A stretch of 64,000 bases of DNA from Teredinibacter sp. KSP-S5-2 (GTDB taxonomy: Bacteria > Pseudomonadota > Gammaproteobacteria > Pseudomonadales > Cellvibrionaceae). Below, piece by piece: positions 18,502 to 28,176 of this stretch (positions are counted from its first letter, which is position 1; every line of letters starts with the position of its first letter). The notes under the pieces were generated by a model. It worked only from the letters and a program-made list of their open reading frames with translations. It was not told the DNA's origin and did not search any database. The position numbers were made by a program, and so were the translations under genes. The stretch covers positions 3,501,001-3,565,000 of the forward strand of contig NZ_CP120416.1 of NCBI RefSeq assembly GCF_032773895.1. Direction: 5' to 3'.

Positions 18502-19332
18502 ATGAACATAGATATAGATACACAAAATCTGATTGAAACCGTCACAGAGCTAAGCGTCACCTACGGTGTAAAGATCTTGCTCGCCTTGGCGGTATTCATT
18601 ATCGGACAAAAAATTGCAAAGTGGGTATCCAAGCTATGCCTTAAAGCAATGGAACTGAAAAAAATTGATCCAACCATTAATCAGTTCACCAAAAACATTG
18701 TTTACTACAGCTTGTACACCATGGTTGTGATTGCAGCACTGGGTCAACTTGGCGTACAAACAGCTTCCTTCGTTGCCATCATCGGTGCTGCAGGTTTAGC
18801 CGTTGGTTTTGCACTACAAGGCTCGTTGGCAAACTTTGCGTCGGGTGTGTTACTCATACTATTTCGTCCGATCAAGGTTGGCGACTACGTTGAAGTAGCG
18901 GGTACATCTGGTACGGTAAAAGAAATTTCCATTTTTTCTACCATATTACTTACACCAGATAATAAAACCGTTATCTCATCCAACTCGGCCGTAATGGGTG
19001 GCAACATCATCAACTACTCAACGGAGAAAACACGTCGTGTTGACTTGGTAGTGGGCGTTAGCTATAGCTCAGACCTGGCACTAGTTAAGTCTGAACTTGA
19101 AGCCATCGCTCAAAGTGATGACCGCATACTCAAAGACAAAGACTGGACCATTGGCGTTTCGGAACTGGCCGATTCCTCAGTCAACTTTGTTTTCCGCGTG
19201 TGGGTAAATACACCAGATTACTGGGCAGTATATTTCTATCTTAACGAAGCGGTTAAAACAAATTTCGACAAGAAAGGTATTGAAATTCCGTTCCCGCAAA
19301 TGGACGTTCATCTCGACAAACAAGCGGCATAA
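18502..19332 (+). CDS. small-conductance mechanosensitive channel (MscS family)
   Basis: 276 residues with three helices. The pore helix TM3 and beta domain read GAAGLAVGFALQGSLANFASG, VLLILFRPIKVGDYVEVAGTSGTVKEIS and VISSNSAVMGGNIINYS. Length and layout match short MscS of the E. coli type. It opens on membrane tension to release solutes in hypo-osmotic shock. Strong AAGGAG ribosome site, 19 bp after the OmpA gene, so co-transcribed. This fits an envelope/osmotic theme for the block. Confidence 0.94.
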   Translation: MNIDIDTQNLIETVTELSVTYGVKILLALAVFIIGQKIAKWVSKLCLKAMELKKIDPTINQFTKNIVYYSLYTMVVIAALGQLGVQTASFVAIIGAAGLAVGFALQGSLANFASGVLLILFRPIKVGDYVEVAGTSGTVKEISIFSTILLTPDNKTVISSNSAVMGGNIINYSTEKTRRVDLVVGVSYSSDLALVKSELEAIAQSDDRILKDKDWTIGVSELADSSVNFVFRVWVNTPDYWAVYFYLNEAVKTNFDKKGIEIPFPQMDVHLDKQAA

Positions 19333-19346
19333 CAACCGCTTAAAGA

Positions 19347-19386
19347 ATCTAGCTGGGCCAGAGCTAAACCAATGGTCCAGCTAGAT
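19347..19386. other. long hairpin between mscS-like and yidB-like genes
   Basis: ATCTAGCTGG-CCA and TGG-CCAGCTAGAT form a stem of about 13 bp (one mismatch/gap) around an 11-nt loop. No T-run follows, so it may be an mRNA-stability or processing element rather than a terminator. Confidence 0.6.
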
Positions 19387-19438
19387 CAAAAACCTGTACC
19401 AACAGAGAAGAAATACTTAAGTCATTCAAGGAGGAATC

Positions 19439-19792
19439 ATGGATACGTTGACACTCTGTGCGAGTTTTGTGATTACACGCTTACAGCTGAGCTTATCGCT
19501 CATCACAGTAAAGCAAGCACTATCTGAGCTATTACTCGCATCACCCAACGACTCATTATTGCATAGTGTTATCAACCGCTTTCGACAACATAAAAACCTA
19601 ATTCCCACACTGGGCTCCTGGGTATCACACGGCGCTAATAATAAGCTGACAGAAGCGGAAGTACTCCTGCTAGTAGAACAAGAAAAAATTCAGGAATTTG
19701 CCTCGGCTGTTCAAATATCTCCCGTAGAAGCCGTAAGAATTCTTGCAGAAACCATACCAATGATTGTTGAGAAATCAATTAAAAAAATATAA
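19439..19792 (+). CDS. YidB-like (DUF937) protein
   Basis: 117 residues. The C-terminal two thirds carry the YidB/DUF937 pattern: LGSWVSHGANNKLTEAEV, then IQEFASAVQISPVEAVRILAETIPMIVEK, matching the family's 'LGSWV..G.N..is...l......l..la...Gls...a...La..LP..v'. The family has no settled biochemical role. It has a GGAGG-type SD (AAGGAGGAATC before ATG) and follows the channel gene. Confidence 0.7.
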   Translation: MDTLTLCASFVITRLQLSLSLITVKQALSELLLASPNDSLLHSVINRFRQHKNLIPTLGSWVSHGANNKLTEAEVLLLVEQEKIQEFASAVQISPVEAVRILAETIPMIVEKSIKKI

Positions 19793-19844
19793 CACGGCAA
19801 CAACAAATGGATAGCTGACACACATTCATTCTGGAGCAGAACAC

Positions 19845-20738
19845 ATGGCAGCACCAATATTTCGACTACAAGCAAGGATTAAAAAACTTGTCCACCAATC
19901 CTTGCCAAATTTTTTAATCAAAAAAATGCGTTACCCCTGTTATTCAAGCCCGGAAATTATCTGGGATTCCAGCCCTAACGGAAAGTCGGGCATGGACTAC
20001 CAGGGCAAAAAAATATTTCTCAACATACATGAGTTGGAGCATCTGTGGTGTGCAAACTACGCGTTCTATTCTCTTTTCGAACGCAGTGATACCTTACGAC
20101 TAAATGCTCGTCGCAACTACGACATTACCAAGAATAAATATATTGCTGATGCAATCATTCTGTACAACAAATCCAAGCCGGAAAAGAAAGAAGTGCTTCC
20201 CTGGCATTTGGTAAAAAGCAACTACCGAGGGCTACCTATTGAAGCCATTACCGACACGCTATTTATTCATAGCCTGGAATACTTGCTCTCGACAGACTAC
20301 GTAAAAAACATGCTTTGTAAGTTCTCTAATATAGACATTACAGATACGAAAGCATTGATACTGAAAAAGAAGATCTTTACCTCTCTGGTATACTCCTCGT
20401 CGAATAAAATTACCCAAACTCGTCGGGCATTTTCCTATATTGCAGCCAACCTACTGCAAGCCACGCCAGACTTGCTGTATCAATCAAACAATCAACTGAA
20501 AAATGTATTAAAAGCCTTTGAAGACACGTTTCAGGTGGTAAACCACCACTACCACAACGAAAACCACCCGACATTTATGTACTTATCCACTCTATTGAAT
20601 ACGCACTTAAACGGAGAAGTGATATTACATACGCAAGACACGCAATCCTGGAAACAGTTTTTTAAGCAACAAATGGCGATTTTGGGAAACGCAATAGAGG
20701 AAGACGAACCCAATGAGCAACTGGAAAGCTTTCTGTAA
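19845..20738 (+). CDS. conserved-looking protein of unknown function (297 residues)
   Basis: I do not recognise this protein. It has a basic N-terminus (QARIKKLVHQSLPNFLIKKMRYP), no signal peptide, no clear membrane helix, and a helix-rich body containing HELEHLWCANYAFY near residue 65. A His-rich stretch VNHHYHNENHPTFMY lies near 245, and an acidic tail (EEDEPNEQLE) follows. The H..EH and HH.HNENH clusters could bind metal, but no known metalloenzyme motif is complete. It has a GGAG SD and lies 52 bp after the YidB-like gene. Confidence 0.65.
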   Translation: MAAPIFRLQARIKKLVHQSLPNFLIKKMRYPCYSSPEIIWDSSPNGKSGMDYQGKKIFLNIHELEHLWCANYAFYSLFERSDTLRLNARRNYDITKNKYIADAIILYNKSKPEKKEVLPWHLVKSNYRGLPIEAITDTLFIHSLEYLLSTDYVKNMLCKFSNIDITDTKALILKKKIFTSLVYSSSNKITQTRRAFSYIAANLLQATPDLLYQSNNQLKNVLKAFEDTFQVVNHHYHNENHPTFMYLSTLLNTHLNGEVILHTQDTQSWKQFFKQQMAILGNAIEEDEPNEQLESFL

Positions 20739-20804
20739 TTTAAGGGTAGATTTCAATCCATTCGATATTATTATCCGAAAAAAAGCCGCAGACCAGTAGA
20801 ACGT

Positions 20805-20901
20805 AAACCAGAAGCATTAAACTCGACCGTCGACAGCAAGGAAGCTGGCGACGAGCCTCCACGGATGGATTTACGGCGTGTCGAGAAATGACTTCTGGTT
20901 T
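20805..20901. repeat. 97-bp palindromic intergenic repeat
   Basis: AAACCAGAAG at 20805-20814 is the inverted complement of CTTCTGGTTT at 20892-20901. Inside are a CAGC..GCTG hairpin, CGAG, a second imperfect hairpin, and TTTACGGCGTGTCGAG. The core CGAGCC.CCA.GGA.GG.TTTACGGCGTGTC recurs at 56504-56541, so this is a dispersed REP/MITE-like family. Not coding. Confidence 0.7.
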
Positions 20902-21017
20902 GCATTTGGCCTATTTAAATAGCAGATACATTACCGACTCACGGATCATTCCGCCTTTGCAGACACGCTGTGAATACTTCCACCTCTCAAAGAGGTTAAT
21001 GCCAGTCTGTCCGATAG

Positions 21018-22031
21018 CTATAGTCTAGTGCTTTGGTTGAGTTTCAGTATCTCGACTATAGAAAATATATCGTTCATATCAGCAAGTAAACTCTTTGCAT
21101 CATCTACAAAATCTTCTGACTCAAAAACGGAACCTGGCTCAAACATATTTTTGGTTAGTGGAATCATCATGAAAAGCTTTTCGCTTAAGAAACAGCACTG
21201 AATCCCTTCTCCCTCCATGCGTTCAACCAAGGAGTTTATCCTTTCCATAAAAGCAGGCGTTAATAAATACCTGGCTTCAATTTGATCGGTCGAATAGACT
21301 TCAAATATTGACTCAAACTTGGGGTCTTCTAAAACGACTCGGTCCATCCTATCAAATGTTCGCTTAAGCCAATTACGTACCTTTCCTCTGTCTTTTCGTA
21401 AAATCGTCTTTCCTTGAAAGGGTTTGTTCATATCAATATCTATGACTATTCCCTTGAAAACAGTTACTTCTCGACGATCCTTACCTGAGCCACGTTCATT
21501 TTTGAGATGAGATTCAAACAGATTTAGCATCACACCTTTATATAACCCATATATGGCGTCCTCATTGATTTCTCTATTATAACTCGGTATTAAACCAGTA
21601 TTTGACCATTGCATTACTGTATCAGAACAGCTAGAGCGATATTCAAATTCCCCAAGAAAAGACAGAATCTTGGGGAACACTTGATCCTTAATGGATGTTT
21701 TATACTCTTTTAGAGGCCTCACTACCCATGGATTCATTACACCATAAGTAAAAATCAGTGAGAAAATGATTGCTATCGGCCAGTTTCCTTCTTCCTGCAA
21801 GGTATGAACTAACGTAGTTACTCCAACAAGTACTGCTAATGTAACCTTCAAACGAACATTAGCTTTATCAATAGCCGCTCGGCGTTTCTCTTCGTATTCC
21901 ATTGCCAGGGGTTTGATGTGCGTTTCATAATGGTTAGCAAACCCTTTTTCATAAGGAGCTTGCTCTTCAAACACACCGGTTGCAGGTGAGGCTCTGCGAT
22001 CTCGTCTCAACAAAAGCTGAAGTAATTCCAT
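21018..22031 (-). CDS. DUF3137 family membrane protein
   Basis: 337 residues with two adjacent helices (~64-110: VTLAVLVGVTTLVHTL and ANW/PIAIIFSLIFTYGVM) and a long cytosolic C-terminal domain. The C-terminal domain contains YGLYKGVMLNLFE, GIVIDIDMNKPFQGKTIL and the late LLTPAFMERINSLVE, as in DUF3137 (galactan-5-O-arabinofuranosyltransferase-like name aside, function unknown). It is directly downstream of lemA, 5 bp apart, the usual LemA-DUF3137 pairing. Confidence 0.82.
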   Translation of the reverse strand: MELLQLLLRRDRRASPATGVFEEQAPYEKGFANHYETHIKPLAMEYEEKRRAAIDKANVRLKVTLAVLVGVTTLVHTLQEEGNWPIAIIFSLIFTYGVMNPWVVRPLKEYKTSIKDQVFPKILSFLGEFEYRSSCSDTVMQWSNTGLIPSYNREINEDAIYGLYKGVMLNLFESHLKNERGSGKDRREVTVFKGIVIDIDMNKPFQGKTILRKDRGKVRNWLKRTFDRMDRVVLEDPKFESIFEVYSTDQIEARYLLTPAFMERINSLVERMEGEGIQCCFLSEKLFMMIPLTKNMFEPGSVFESEDFVDDAKSLLADMNDIFSIVEILKLNQSTRL

Positions 22032-22036
22032 AGTAA

Positions 22037-22606
22037 TTACTTCAAAAAATCGCCCGCAGAAACTGGTGCTTTCGACACCTCATCCACTTCATAAAATGGC
22101 ATAGTGCTGGCCTTAGCCAGACCTGCAATCAAGTTTCCAGGAAAAATTTGAATGGAATTATTTAACTCAGTAACGGAGGTATTGTAGAACCGACGTGCTG
22201 CAGCAATATTTGCTTCCACCTCGTTATAAGTCTGCTGAGCATGAAGCATAGTACTATCGGACTTAAGATCTGGATAGGCCTCAACAGCCACCATAAGCTT
22301 ACCCATAGCTGAGTCTAACTGCCCAGCAGCCTGAAGGTGTCCCATAAGAGAACTAGAATCATTTACATCGTAATCAGATATCGCTGCGGTTCTTAGGCGA
22401 GTCACTTCACTCAAAAGAGCTTTCTCGTGATCCATAAACTTCTGGGCTATTGTTAAAATATTAGGAATAAGGTTACTACGCTGTTTTAACTGAACATCAA
22501 TACCGGAAAGTGCCTCCAATGCTCGATTCTTTTTAGTAACGATTGATACATACCAAAGGTAAATGCTTACAATCACTACCGCAGCAACAATCCAGAATAT
22601 ATCCAT
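22037..22606 (-). CDS. lemA: LemA family protein
   Basis: 189 residues: an N-terminal membrane helix (MDIFWIVAAVVIVSIYLWYV) and a coiled, helical LemA domain with LKQRSNLIPNILTIAQKFM, MVAVEAYPDLKSDS (here LMVAVEAYPDLKS) and the signature ARRFYNTSVTELNNSIQIFPGNLIAG. LemA proteins are small membrane proteins with the domain thought to face the periplasm; the precise role is unknown. Pairs with the DUF3137 gene. Confidence 0.93.
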   Translation of the reverse strand: MDIFWIVAAVVIVSIYLWYVSIVTKKNRALEALSGIDVQLKQRSNLIPNILTIAQKFMDHEKALLSEVTRLRTAAISDYDVNDSSSLMGHLQAAGQLDSAMGKLMVAVEAYPDLKSDSTMLHAQQTYNEVEANIAAARRFYNTSVTELNNSIQIFPGNLIAGLAKASTMPFYEVDEVSKAPVSAGDFLK

Positions 22607-22790
22607 AGCTTAATCCTCCAAGATTCAAATTATTACAATGATTATTCGAGTTTATCTCAAAATATTGATAGCGAAAACCAGTATTCCCCCTCTCTAGAGA
22701 GAATAAAACAAAACCAATCAGGCTTCTCACTGCGATATCTATTAATACATTACGTTGTGATAAAACATCTTTTTCCTATATAAAACATTC

Positions 22791-22920
22791 ATTACCAGTC
22801 ATTACCAGTCATTACCAGTCATTACCAGTCATTACCAGTCATTACCAGTCATTACCAGTCATTACCAGTCATTACCAGTCATTACCAGTCATTACCAGTC
22901 ATTACCAGTCATTACCAGTC
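22791..22920. repeat. 13 perfect copies of a 10-bp tandem repeat
   Basis: ATTACCAGTC repeated 13 times without a single change, in the 523-bp gap between divergent lemA (minus) and phoD (plus). A 10-bp unit places each copy on the same helix face, so it could be a cluster of protein-binding sites or a phase-variable spacer. The rest of the gap holds no gene. Confidence 0.97.
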
Positions 22921-23167
22921 ATTAGGTGTTTAATGCTCTTTGTATCTCCTAATTCAATACAACTTAAATACTCAGTGATTTTTAAACTTCGAATTTATTA
23001 GAGTTTCATCATTGACTTTTTAAACATAAGATAAAAACCAAACCCAAACTGGGTACATATTCACCAATAACTAAATGACACACAAACGACATAAAACTGG
23101 TAAAAAAAAGTAACAACCTTTCATTAATATGCCCCGATTTCGCCAAAAAGAGTTTTCAGGGGGCAAG

Positions 23168-24925
23168 GTGTCATACATCACTCGACGTAACTTATTAAAA
23201 TACTCGGCTTTAGGGTTAGGAACCATAGTGGTATCAACCGGTCTCACCGGCTGCGATGACGACGATAATAGTCAACCAGAACCACAACCCGAGCCCATTC
23301 CAATGTCCTTTACACATGGCATTGCCAGTGGCGACCCATTAACCGACAGCGTAATCATCTGGACACGCGCCCTGCCCGAAGACACAACAACGCACACCGA
23401 ACTGGAAATCAGCTTCGAAGTCGCCACCGATGAAAACTTCAGCAATATTGTGAACAACGGAACTCACACCGTAAATCAGCAAACGGATTTTATCTTAAAA
23501 ATAGATGTGCAAAACCTGGCTGCCGGAACAGACTATTTTTACCGCTTTACCTCCAACGGTAAAACATCCGCCATCGGTCAAACCAAAACATTACCCAGCG
23601 ACTCAGCGTCTCTCAACCAGGTTAAGTTTGCCGTATTCTCCTGCTCCAATTACCCCACAGGATATTTCAACGCCTACACCGAAGCGGAAAAATTAAATGA
23701 TCTGGATGCAGTACTGCATTTAGGCGATTACATCTACGAATATAAAATGGGTGAATACGCCACCGAAAACGCGGCAGAAATCGGTCGAGCCTTACCCGAC
23801 GACAACGATGTTGAACTGATCGAACTGGACGACTATCGCAAACGCTACGCACTCTATCGAACTGATCGTGGATTACAAGCACTGCATCAAAAAGTGCCCT
23901 TCATCGTCGTACCCGATGACCACGAAGTGGCCAACGATACCTATATAGATGGAGCAGAAAACCACGACCCTGCCAAAGAAGGCGACTTTGCCACACGTAA
24001 AGCCAATGCCCTGCAAGCCTATTTTGAATGGCTCCCTATTCGCCCGGCAGCGCAAGGTGATAACGAAACCCTTTATCGCAGTTTTAAATGGGGCAACCTG
24101 GTTAACCTGTTAATGTTGGATACCCGTTTAATCGGCAGAACCAAACAGCTTTCATTAACCGACCCGCAATTTTATAACCCGGATCAAAGCTTTAATGCGC
24201 AAGCGTTTATGGCGGCCATCACTTCCGATCAAAACAGTCTACTCGGCGCACAACAGCTTAACTGGTTAACATCCGAACTAAGTAATTCTTCTGCCACGTG
24301 GCAGGTACTCGGCCAACAAGTATTAATGGGGCGCATGAACCTCCCCCTGGAAGTGTTACTTGCCTTGGGGCAAAACCCAAGCGCCGTGGCCAATGCCTTA
24401 AGCGAACTGGTTACCATCAAAGGCCGAATGCTGGCCGGAGACCCAACTGTCACCGACGCAGAAAAAGCCCGCGTATTGACCGCAGCGCCCTACAACCTGG
24501 ATGCCTGGGATGGTTACCAATACGAGCGTGAAGTGATTTTTAACTACGCCCAACAATTAATGAAAAACCTGATTGTACTGGCCGGTGATACCCACAATGC
24601 CTGGGCCAATAATTTAACCCTTGCCAATGGTGATGCCGTGGGAGTGGAACTGGCCACGCCGGGAGTCACTTCCCCCGGTATGGAAAAATACCTATCGCTG
24701 GACGCGCAAAGCGCAATGGGGCTGGAACAAGGCTTAAACATCCTGATTGACGACCTGCACTACAGCAACCTGTATGACCGGGGTCTGATGCTAGTCACCT
24801 TTACCGAACAACAAAGTCAGGCAGAATGGTTATTTGTCGATACCATCGCTTCAGAAAACTACGCCATACAAAGCGCACGCAGCCATAACCTGACAATTAA
24901 TGCGGGTGAAAATAAAATCGCCTGA
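23168..24925 (+). CDS. phoD: PhoD-like alkaline phosphatase/phosphodiesterase, Tat-exported lipoprotein
   Basis: About 585 residues. A twin-arginine signal (ITRRNLLKYSALGLG) ends in a lipobox-like LTGC, so the protein is exported folded and probably lipid-anchored. The body has a PhoD N-terminal domain (FTHGIASGDPLTDSVIIWTRA) and the metallophosphatase core: FAVFSCSNYPTGYFNAY, LDAVLHLGDYIYEY, VPDDHEVANDTYIDGAENH, and LIVLAGDTHNAWANNL. PhoD enzymes need Ca2+/Fe3+ and hydrolyse phosphodiesters and monoesters. GTG 23168 has an AGGGGG SD and gives a normal-length Tat leader; ATG 23129 has no SD but is possible. Confidence 0.93.
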   Translation: MSYITRRNLLKYSALGLGTIVVSTGLTGCDDDDNSQPEPQPEPIPMSFTHGIASGDPLTDSVIIWTRALPEDTTTHTELEISFEVATDENFSNIVNNGTHTVNQQTDFILKIDVQNLAAGTDYFYRFTSNGKTSAIGQTKTLPSDSASLNQVKFAVFSCSNYPTGYFNAYTEAEKLNDLDAVLHLGDYIYEYKMGEYATENAAEIGRALPDDNDVELIELDDYRKRYALYRTDRGLQALHQKVPFIVVPDDHEVANDTYIDGAENHDPAKEGDFATRKANALQAYFEWLPIRPAAQGDNETLYRSFKWGNLVNLLMLDTRLIGRTKQLSLTDPQFYNPDQSFNAQAFMAAITSDQNSLLGAQQLNWLTSELSNSSATWQVLGQQVLMGRMNLPLEVLLALGQNPSAVANALSELVTIKGRMLAGDPTVTDAEKARVLTAAPYNLDAWDGYQYEREVIFNYAQQLMKNLIVLAGDTHNAWANNLTLANGDAVGVELATPGVTSPGMEKYLSLDAQSAMGLEQGLNILIDDLHYSNLYDRGLMLVTFTEQQSQAEWLFVDTIASENYAIQSARSHNLTINAGENKIA

Positions 24926-25059
24926 TCCCCTTTTCACGGTAATTAATTCGCCCCCTTCAATATCATCGCGACAGGCCGGGTACCCCGGCCCTGTCAGCGG
25001 AGTTTTATTAAACTTTTTTTATCCAGTAGAATCAGCAGGTTCAGCCATAGGAGCCTGCA

Positions 25060-26052
25060 GTGATCCGCAAACTCAATATACTCGGCAGTGGCGTTTTTCT
25101 GCCACCACACAAAGTGTCGTCTTCGGAACTCGACCAACAACATGGTTTCCCCGATGGCACCGTGGCCAGCAAAACCGGGGTACACTATCGTCATTATGCC
25201 CAGGAAGAAAGTGCATCAGAGCTTGCGGCCAAGGCCATTCAACAGGCCTTACACAAAGCGCAACTGCAACTTACCGATATCGACTGCATCATCGCTGCAT
25301 CCGGCACCATGGAGCAGGCCATTCCCTGCAATGCGGCCAACATTCTTGCGCAACTTGACTGCGATACCCCCATCACTGCATTCGATATCAACGCCACCTG
25401 TTTAAGTGCTCTGGTGGCAATGGACCTCGCCGCCAGCATGTTACACACTGGCCAGCATAAACATATCATCATCGTGTCCAGCGACATTGCGTCGCCAGGG
25501 TTAAACTGGCAACAACCGGAAACCGCCGGACTATTTGGTGATGGCGCAGCGGCGATTATTCTGGGGCAAGCGCATGCGGAGCAGCACAGTAAAATACTGG
25601 CTGCCCAATTTAAAACCTACAACCACACGCAAGACCTCTGCCAAATTCGAGGCGGCGGCAGCCTGCACCACCCGAGCAAAATTCAGGGCGATTACACGCC
25701 CTACGGTTTTTTTGAAATGCAGGGGAAAAAACTCTTCAAAGCAACCAGTAAAGTTATTGACAGTTTTTGCGTCGAGCTTTTTAAACAAGCTAACTTAACA
25801 TTGGAAGACATCGATTGGATTGTTCCTCATCAGGCGAGTGGCTTAGCTCTGGAGCATTTAATCAATAAACTCGCCATTGATCGTAAAAAAATTATTCATT
25901 TACTCAAAGACCGGGGCAACCAAATTGCGGTGTCACTGCCTTCCGGCTTACATGAATTACTGCACAGCCAGCAAGCCCGCACCGGAGATAAAATATTACT
26001 CATCGGCACATCCGCAGGTTTAAGCCTGGGCGGAGTCATTTTACAGCTATGA
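25060..26052 (+). CDS. ketosynthase III (FabH/OleA-like), first gene of the lipid cluster
   Basis: 330 residues, thiolase fold. The complete KASIII triad is visible: Cys in INATCLSALVAM, His in WIVPHQASGLALEHL, Asn in DRGNQIAVSLPSGL; GDGAAAIILG is also conserved. It should condense an acyl-CoA/ACP with another acyl or malonyl donor. GTG start 25060 with AGGAG upstream. It opens a run of seven genes that overlap by 4-11 bp, so it is almost surely one operon. Next to an adenylating ligase and an OleD-like SDR, it may play the OleA role (head-to-head fatty acyl condensation) rather than FabH. Confidence 0.88.
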   Translation: MIRKLNILGSGVFLPPHKVSSSELDQQHGFPDGTVASKTGVHYRHYAQEESASELAAKAIQQALHKAQLQLTDIDCIIAASGTMEQAIPCNAANILAQLDCDTPITAFDINATCLSALVAMDLAASMLHTGQHKHIIIVSSDIASPGLNWQQPETAGLFGDGAAAIILGQAHAEQHSKILAAQFKTYNHTQDLCQIRGGGSLHHPSKIQGDYTPYGFFEMQGKKLFKATSKVIDSFCVELFKQANLTLEDIDWIVPHQASGLALEHLINKLAIDRKKIIHLLKDRGNQIAVSLPSGLHELLHSQQARTGDKILLIGTSAGLSLGGVILQL

Positions 26053-26882
26053 AATTAACACTGCTTAAAGTGGGTTATTGTTGCCACCCGGAAGCGATAG
26101 CCGTTCGGGGTGGCAGTTGGAAACCGGTGCAATTTCCCGCCGTGGTTGGAGTGCTCCAACACCCCACTCAGGGTGTTATTTTGTTTGATACCGGCTATGC
26201 ACCACATTTTACTGACGCTACACAGCCTTTTCCCGAGCGTCTTTACCGTTGGGTCACGCCAATGCATCTCAGCGAACAGCAACACCTGCACCATCAACTG
26301 GCGCAACGCAACATTGCACTGGGAGATGTACGTTACATTTTTATCTCCCATTTCCATGCCGACCACATTGCTGGGTTAAAAGATTTCTCCAATGCGCGTT
26401 TTTTCTGCTCCCGACAAGCGCTCATCGACATGCAAAAACGTTCCAGAATTGGCAATTTACTTCATGGCCATCTGCCCGCTTTATTGCCGAATAACTTTGT
26501 GCAACGCGCACAATTTATTGAAGACAGTCCAAATGTTTCGCTGAGCAAAACACTCACACCCTTTGCCACCGGCAAAGACCTTTTTCAAGACGGCAGCTTA
26601 CTGGCCATTGCGTTACCCGGTCATGCCAGCGGCCACTATGGGTTGCTTATCCATCAGCCAAACAGCTCCTGCTTTTTAATTGGTGACGCCTGCTGGTCAA
26701 TAAACACCTTACAAGGAGGCAATACACCCCACCCCATCAGCAAGCTTATTTTGGACAACTCAAGCGAGTATTACGCGACGCAGCAAAACTTAACTCAGCT
26801 ACACAGTGGCAACCAGAATATTCAAATTATTCCCTCCCACTGCACCCACAGCTATGAGGCATTTATTCGCCATGCTGATTGA
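26049..26882 (+). CDS. metallo-beta-lactamase fold hydrolase
   Basis: 277 residues with the MBL zinc motif HFHADH (ISHFHADHIAGLKDF), downstream His in ALPGHASGHYGLL, Asp in LIGDACWSI and a last His in IIPSHCTHSYEAF: a full dinuclear metal site. It overlaps the ketosynthase gene by 4 bp (ATGA). In the cluster it could be a thioesterase, lactonase or ester hydrolase releasing or opening an intermediate; in OleABCD pathways the matching slot is OleB, of a different fold. Specific substrate unknown. Confidence 0.85.
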   Translation: MKLTLLKVGYCCHPEAIAVRGGSWKPVQFPAVVGVLQHPTQGVILFDTGYAPHFTDATQPFPERLYRWVTPMHLSEQQHLHHQLAQRNIALGDVRYIFISHFHADHIAGLKDFSNARFFCSRQALIDMQKRSRIGNLLHGHLPALLPNNFVQRAQFIEDSPNVSLSKTLTPFATGKDLFQDGSLLAIALPGHASGHYGLLIHQPNSSCFLIGDACWSINTLQGGNTPHPISKLILDNSSEYYATQQNLTQLHSGNQNIQIIPSHCTHSYEAFIRHAD

Positions 26883-28176
26883 ACGCATCGTGTATTTTTT
26901 ACGTGGGTTTTGGACAGCGAAACGTTTCGCCAAAGCGAACCGTTCGAAAGTAAAACGTTATCAACAGAAAAAATTAAACAAACTGCTGGCAAGGGTAAGC
27001 CACACGATACCGTATTATCATTCTTACACCGGGCAAGAGTTAAACACCTACCCAATAATAGATAAAAAACAGTTTCTACATCATTTTTCAACAATAAACC
27101 GTTTAGGCCTATCACTCCAACAATGCGAAACCCACGCATTGACAGCAGAACACAGCAGAGACTTTACGCCCCAACTAAAAGGCATATCCGTTGGTTTATC
27201 TTCCGGCACCAGCCAAAGGCGGGGCGTTTTTATGGTGTCTCAGGAAGAACAAGCCCAATGGGCAGGCTACATTATTGCCAAGAATATTCCATTTACCTTC
27301 AAACAAACCAAAGTCACCTTGTTCCTACGGGCAAATAGCAATCTCTACGAAGCGTCCAATGGCAAACTCATCCAATTCCGTTTTTTTGACCTCACACTTC
27401 AATTTGAAACATTAATGAGCGAACTGGAAGCATTCTCGCCAGATATACTTATTGCCCCGGCCCATGTTCTTGGCATGATTGCCCAACATAAACCCGGCAT
27501 TCACCCTATAAAAATTATTTCTGTTGCCGAAGTACTGGAGGATGCCACACGGAAACAGGTGGAACACACCTTTCAACAACCGGTTCACGAAATTTATCAA
27601 GCGACCGAAGGCTACTTGGCTTCTACTTGTACACATGGCAGCCTGCACCTGAATGAAGATATCGTGATCGTAGAAAAAGAATGGCTTTGCCGTGAAAGTG
27701 GTCGTTTTATTCCTATCATTACCGATTTAAACAGACGCACATTGCCAATAATTCGCTACCGCCTGGACGATGTATTAATTGAAGACCCACGCCCCTGTGT
27801 CTGTGGTTCCTCATTTACTCGCCTGAAAAAAATTGAAGGCAGAACCGATGACATGTTGTGGTTAACCTGTATAAACACAGGCAAACTAAAATCCGTTTTT
27901 CCCGATTTAATACGGCGTGCCATGTACCTCGGTGAGCACCCCATAGATGACTACACCATAACTCAGGAAAATACCCTGTTGCATATTCACTATGATGGGC
28001 AACAACCAGAAAAGATACCACAACAAATTCACACAAATTTAACCGCGCTTTTTTCCAGCTTGCATTTACACGCACCAGACATACACTTTAGTCACGGCGT
28101 AACCCACACCATCACACAAAAACGACGCCGAATATCCTGCAAGCAAAAACCTTTTACAGAGGCGGCAACACAATGA
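26872..28176 (+). CDS. adenylate-forming ligase (F390 synthetase/PaaK-like)
   Basis: About 434 residues. The phosphate-loop motif reads LSSGTSQRRGVFMVS, then IYQATEGYLAST (A5-like, aromatic/Glu), IIRYRLDDVL (ribose-binding Asp region) and KKIEGRTDDML (hinge). These features match the F390 synthetase-related/phenylacetate-CoA ligase branch. It activates a carboxylate as acyl-AMP. ATG 26872 overlaps the MBL stop (26880-26882) and is preferred to the in-frame ATG 26806, which would overlap by 77 bp. In the cluster it takes the place OleC holds in olefin/beta-lactone pathways. Confidence 0.82.
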   Translation: MLIERIVYFLRGFWTAKRFAKANRSKVKRYQQKKLNKLLARVSHTIPYYHSYTGQELNTYPIIDKKQFLHHFSTINRLGLSLQQCETHALTAEHSRDFTPQLKGISVGLSSGTSQRRGVFMVSQEEQAQWAGYIIAKNIPFTFKQTKVTLFLRANSNLYEASNGKLIQFRFFDLTLQFETLMSELEAFSPDILIAPAHVLGMIAQHKPGIHPIKIISVAEVLEDATRKQVEHTFQQPVHEIYQATEGYLASTCTHGSLHLNEDIVIVEKEWLCRESGRFIPIITDLNRRTLPIIRYRLDDVLIEDPRPCVCGSSFTRLKKIEGRTDDMLWLTCINTGKLKSVFPDLIRRAMYLGEHPIDDYTITQENTLLHIHYDGQQPEKIPQQIHTNLTALFSSLHLHAPDIHFSHGVTHTITQKRRRISCKQKPFTEAATQ

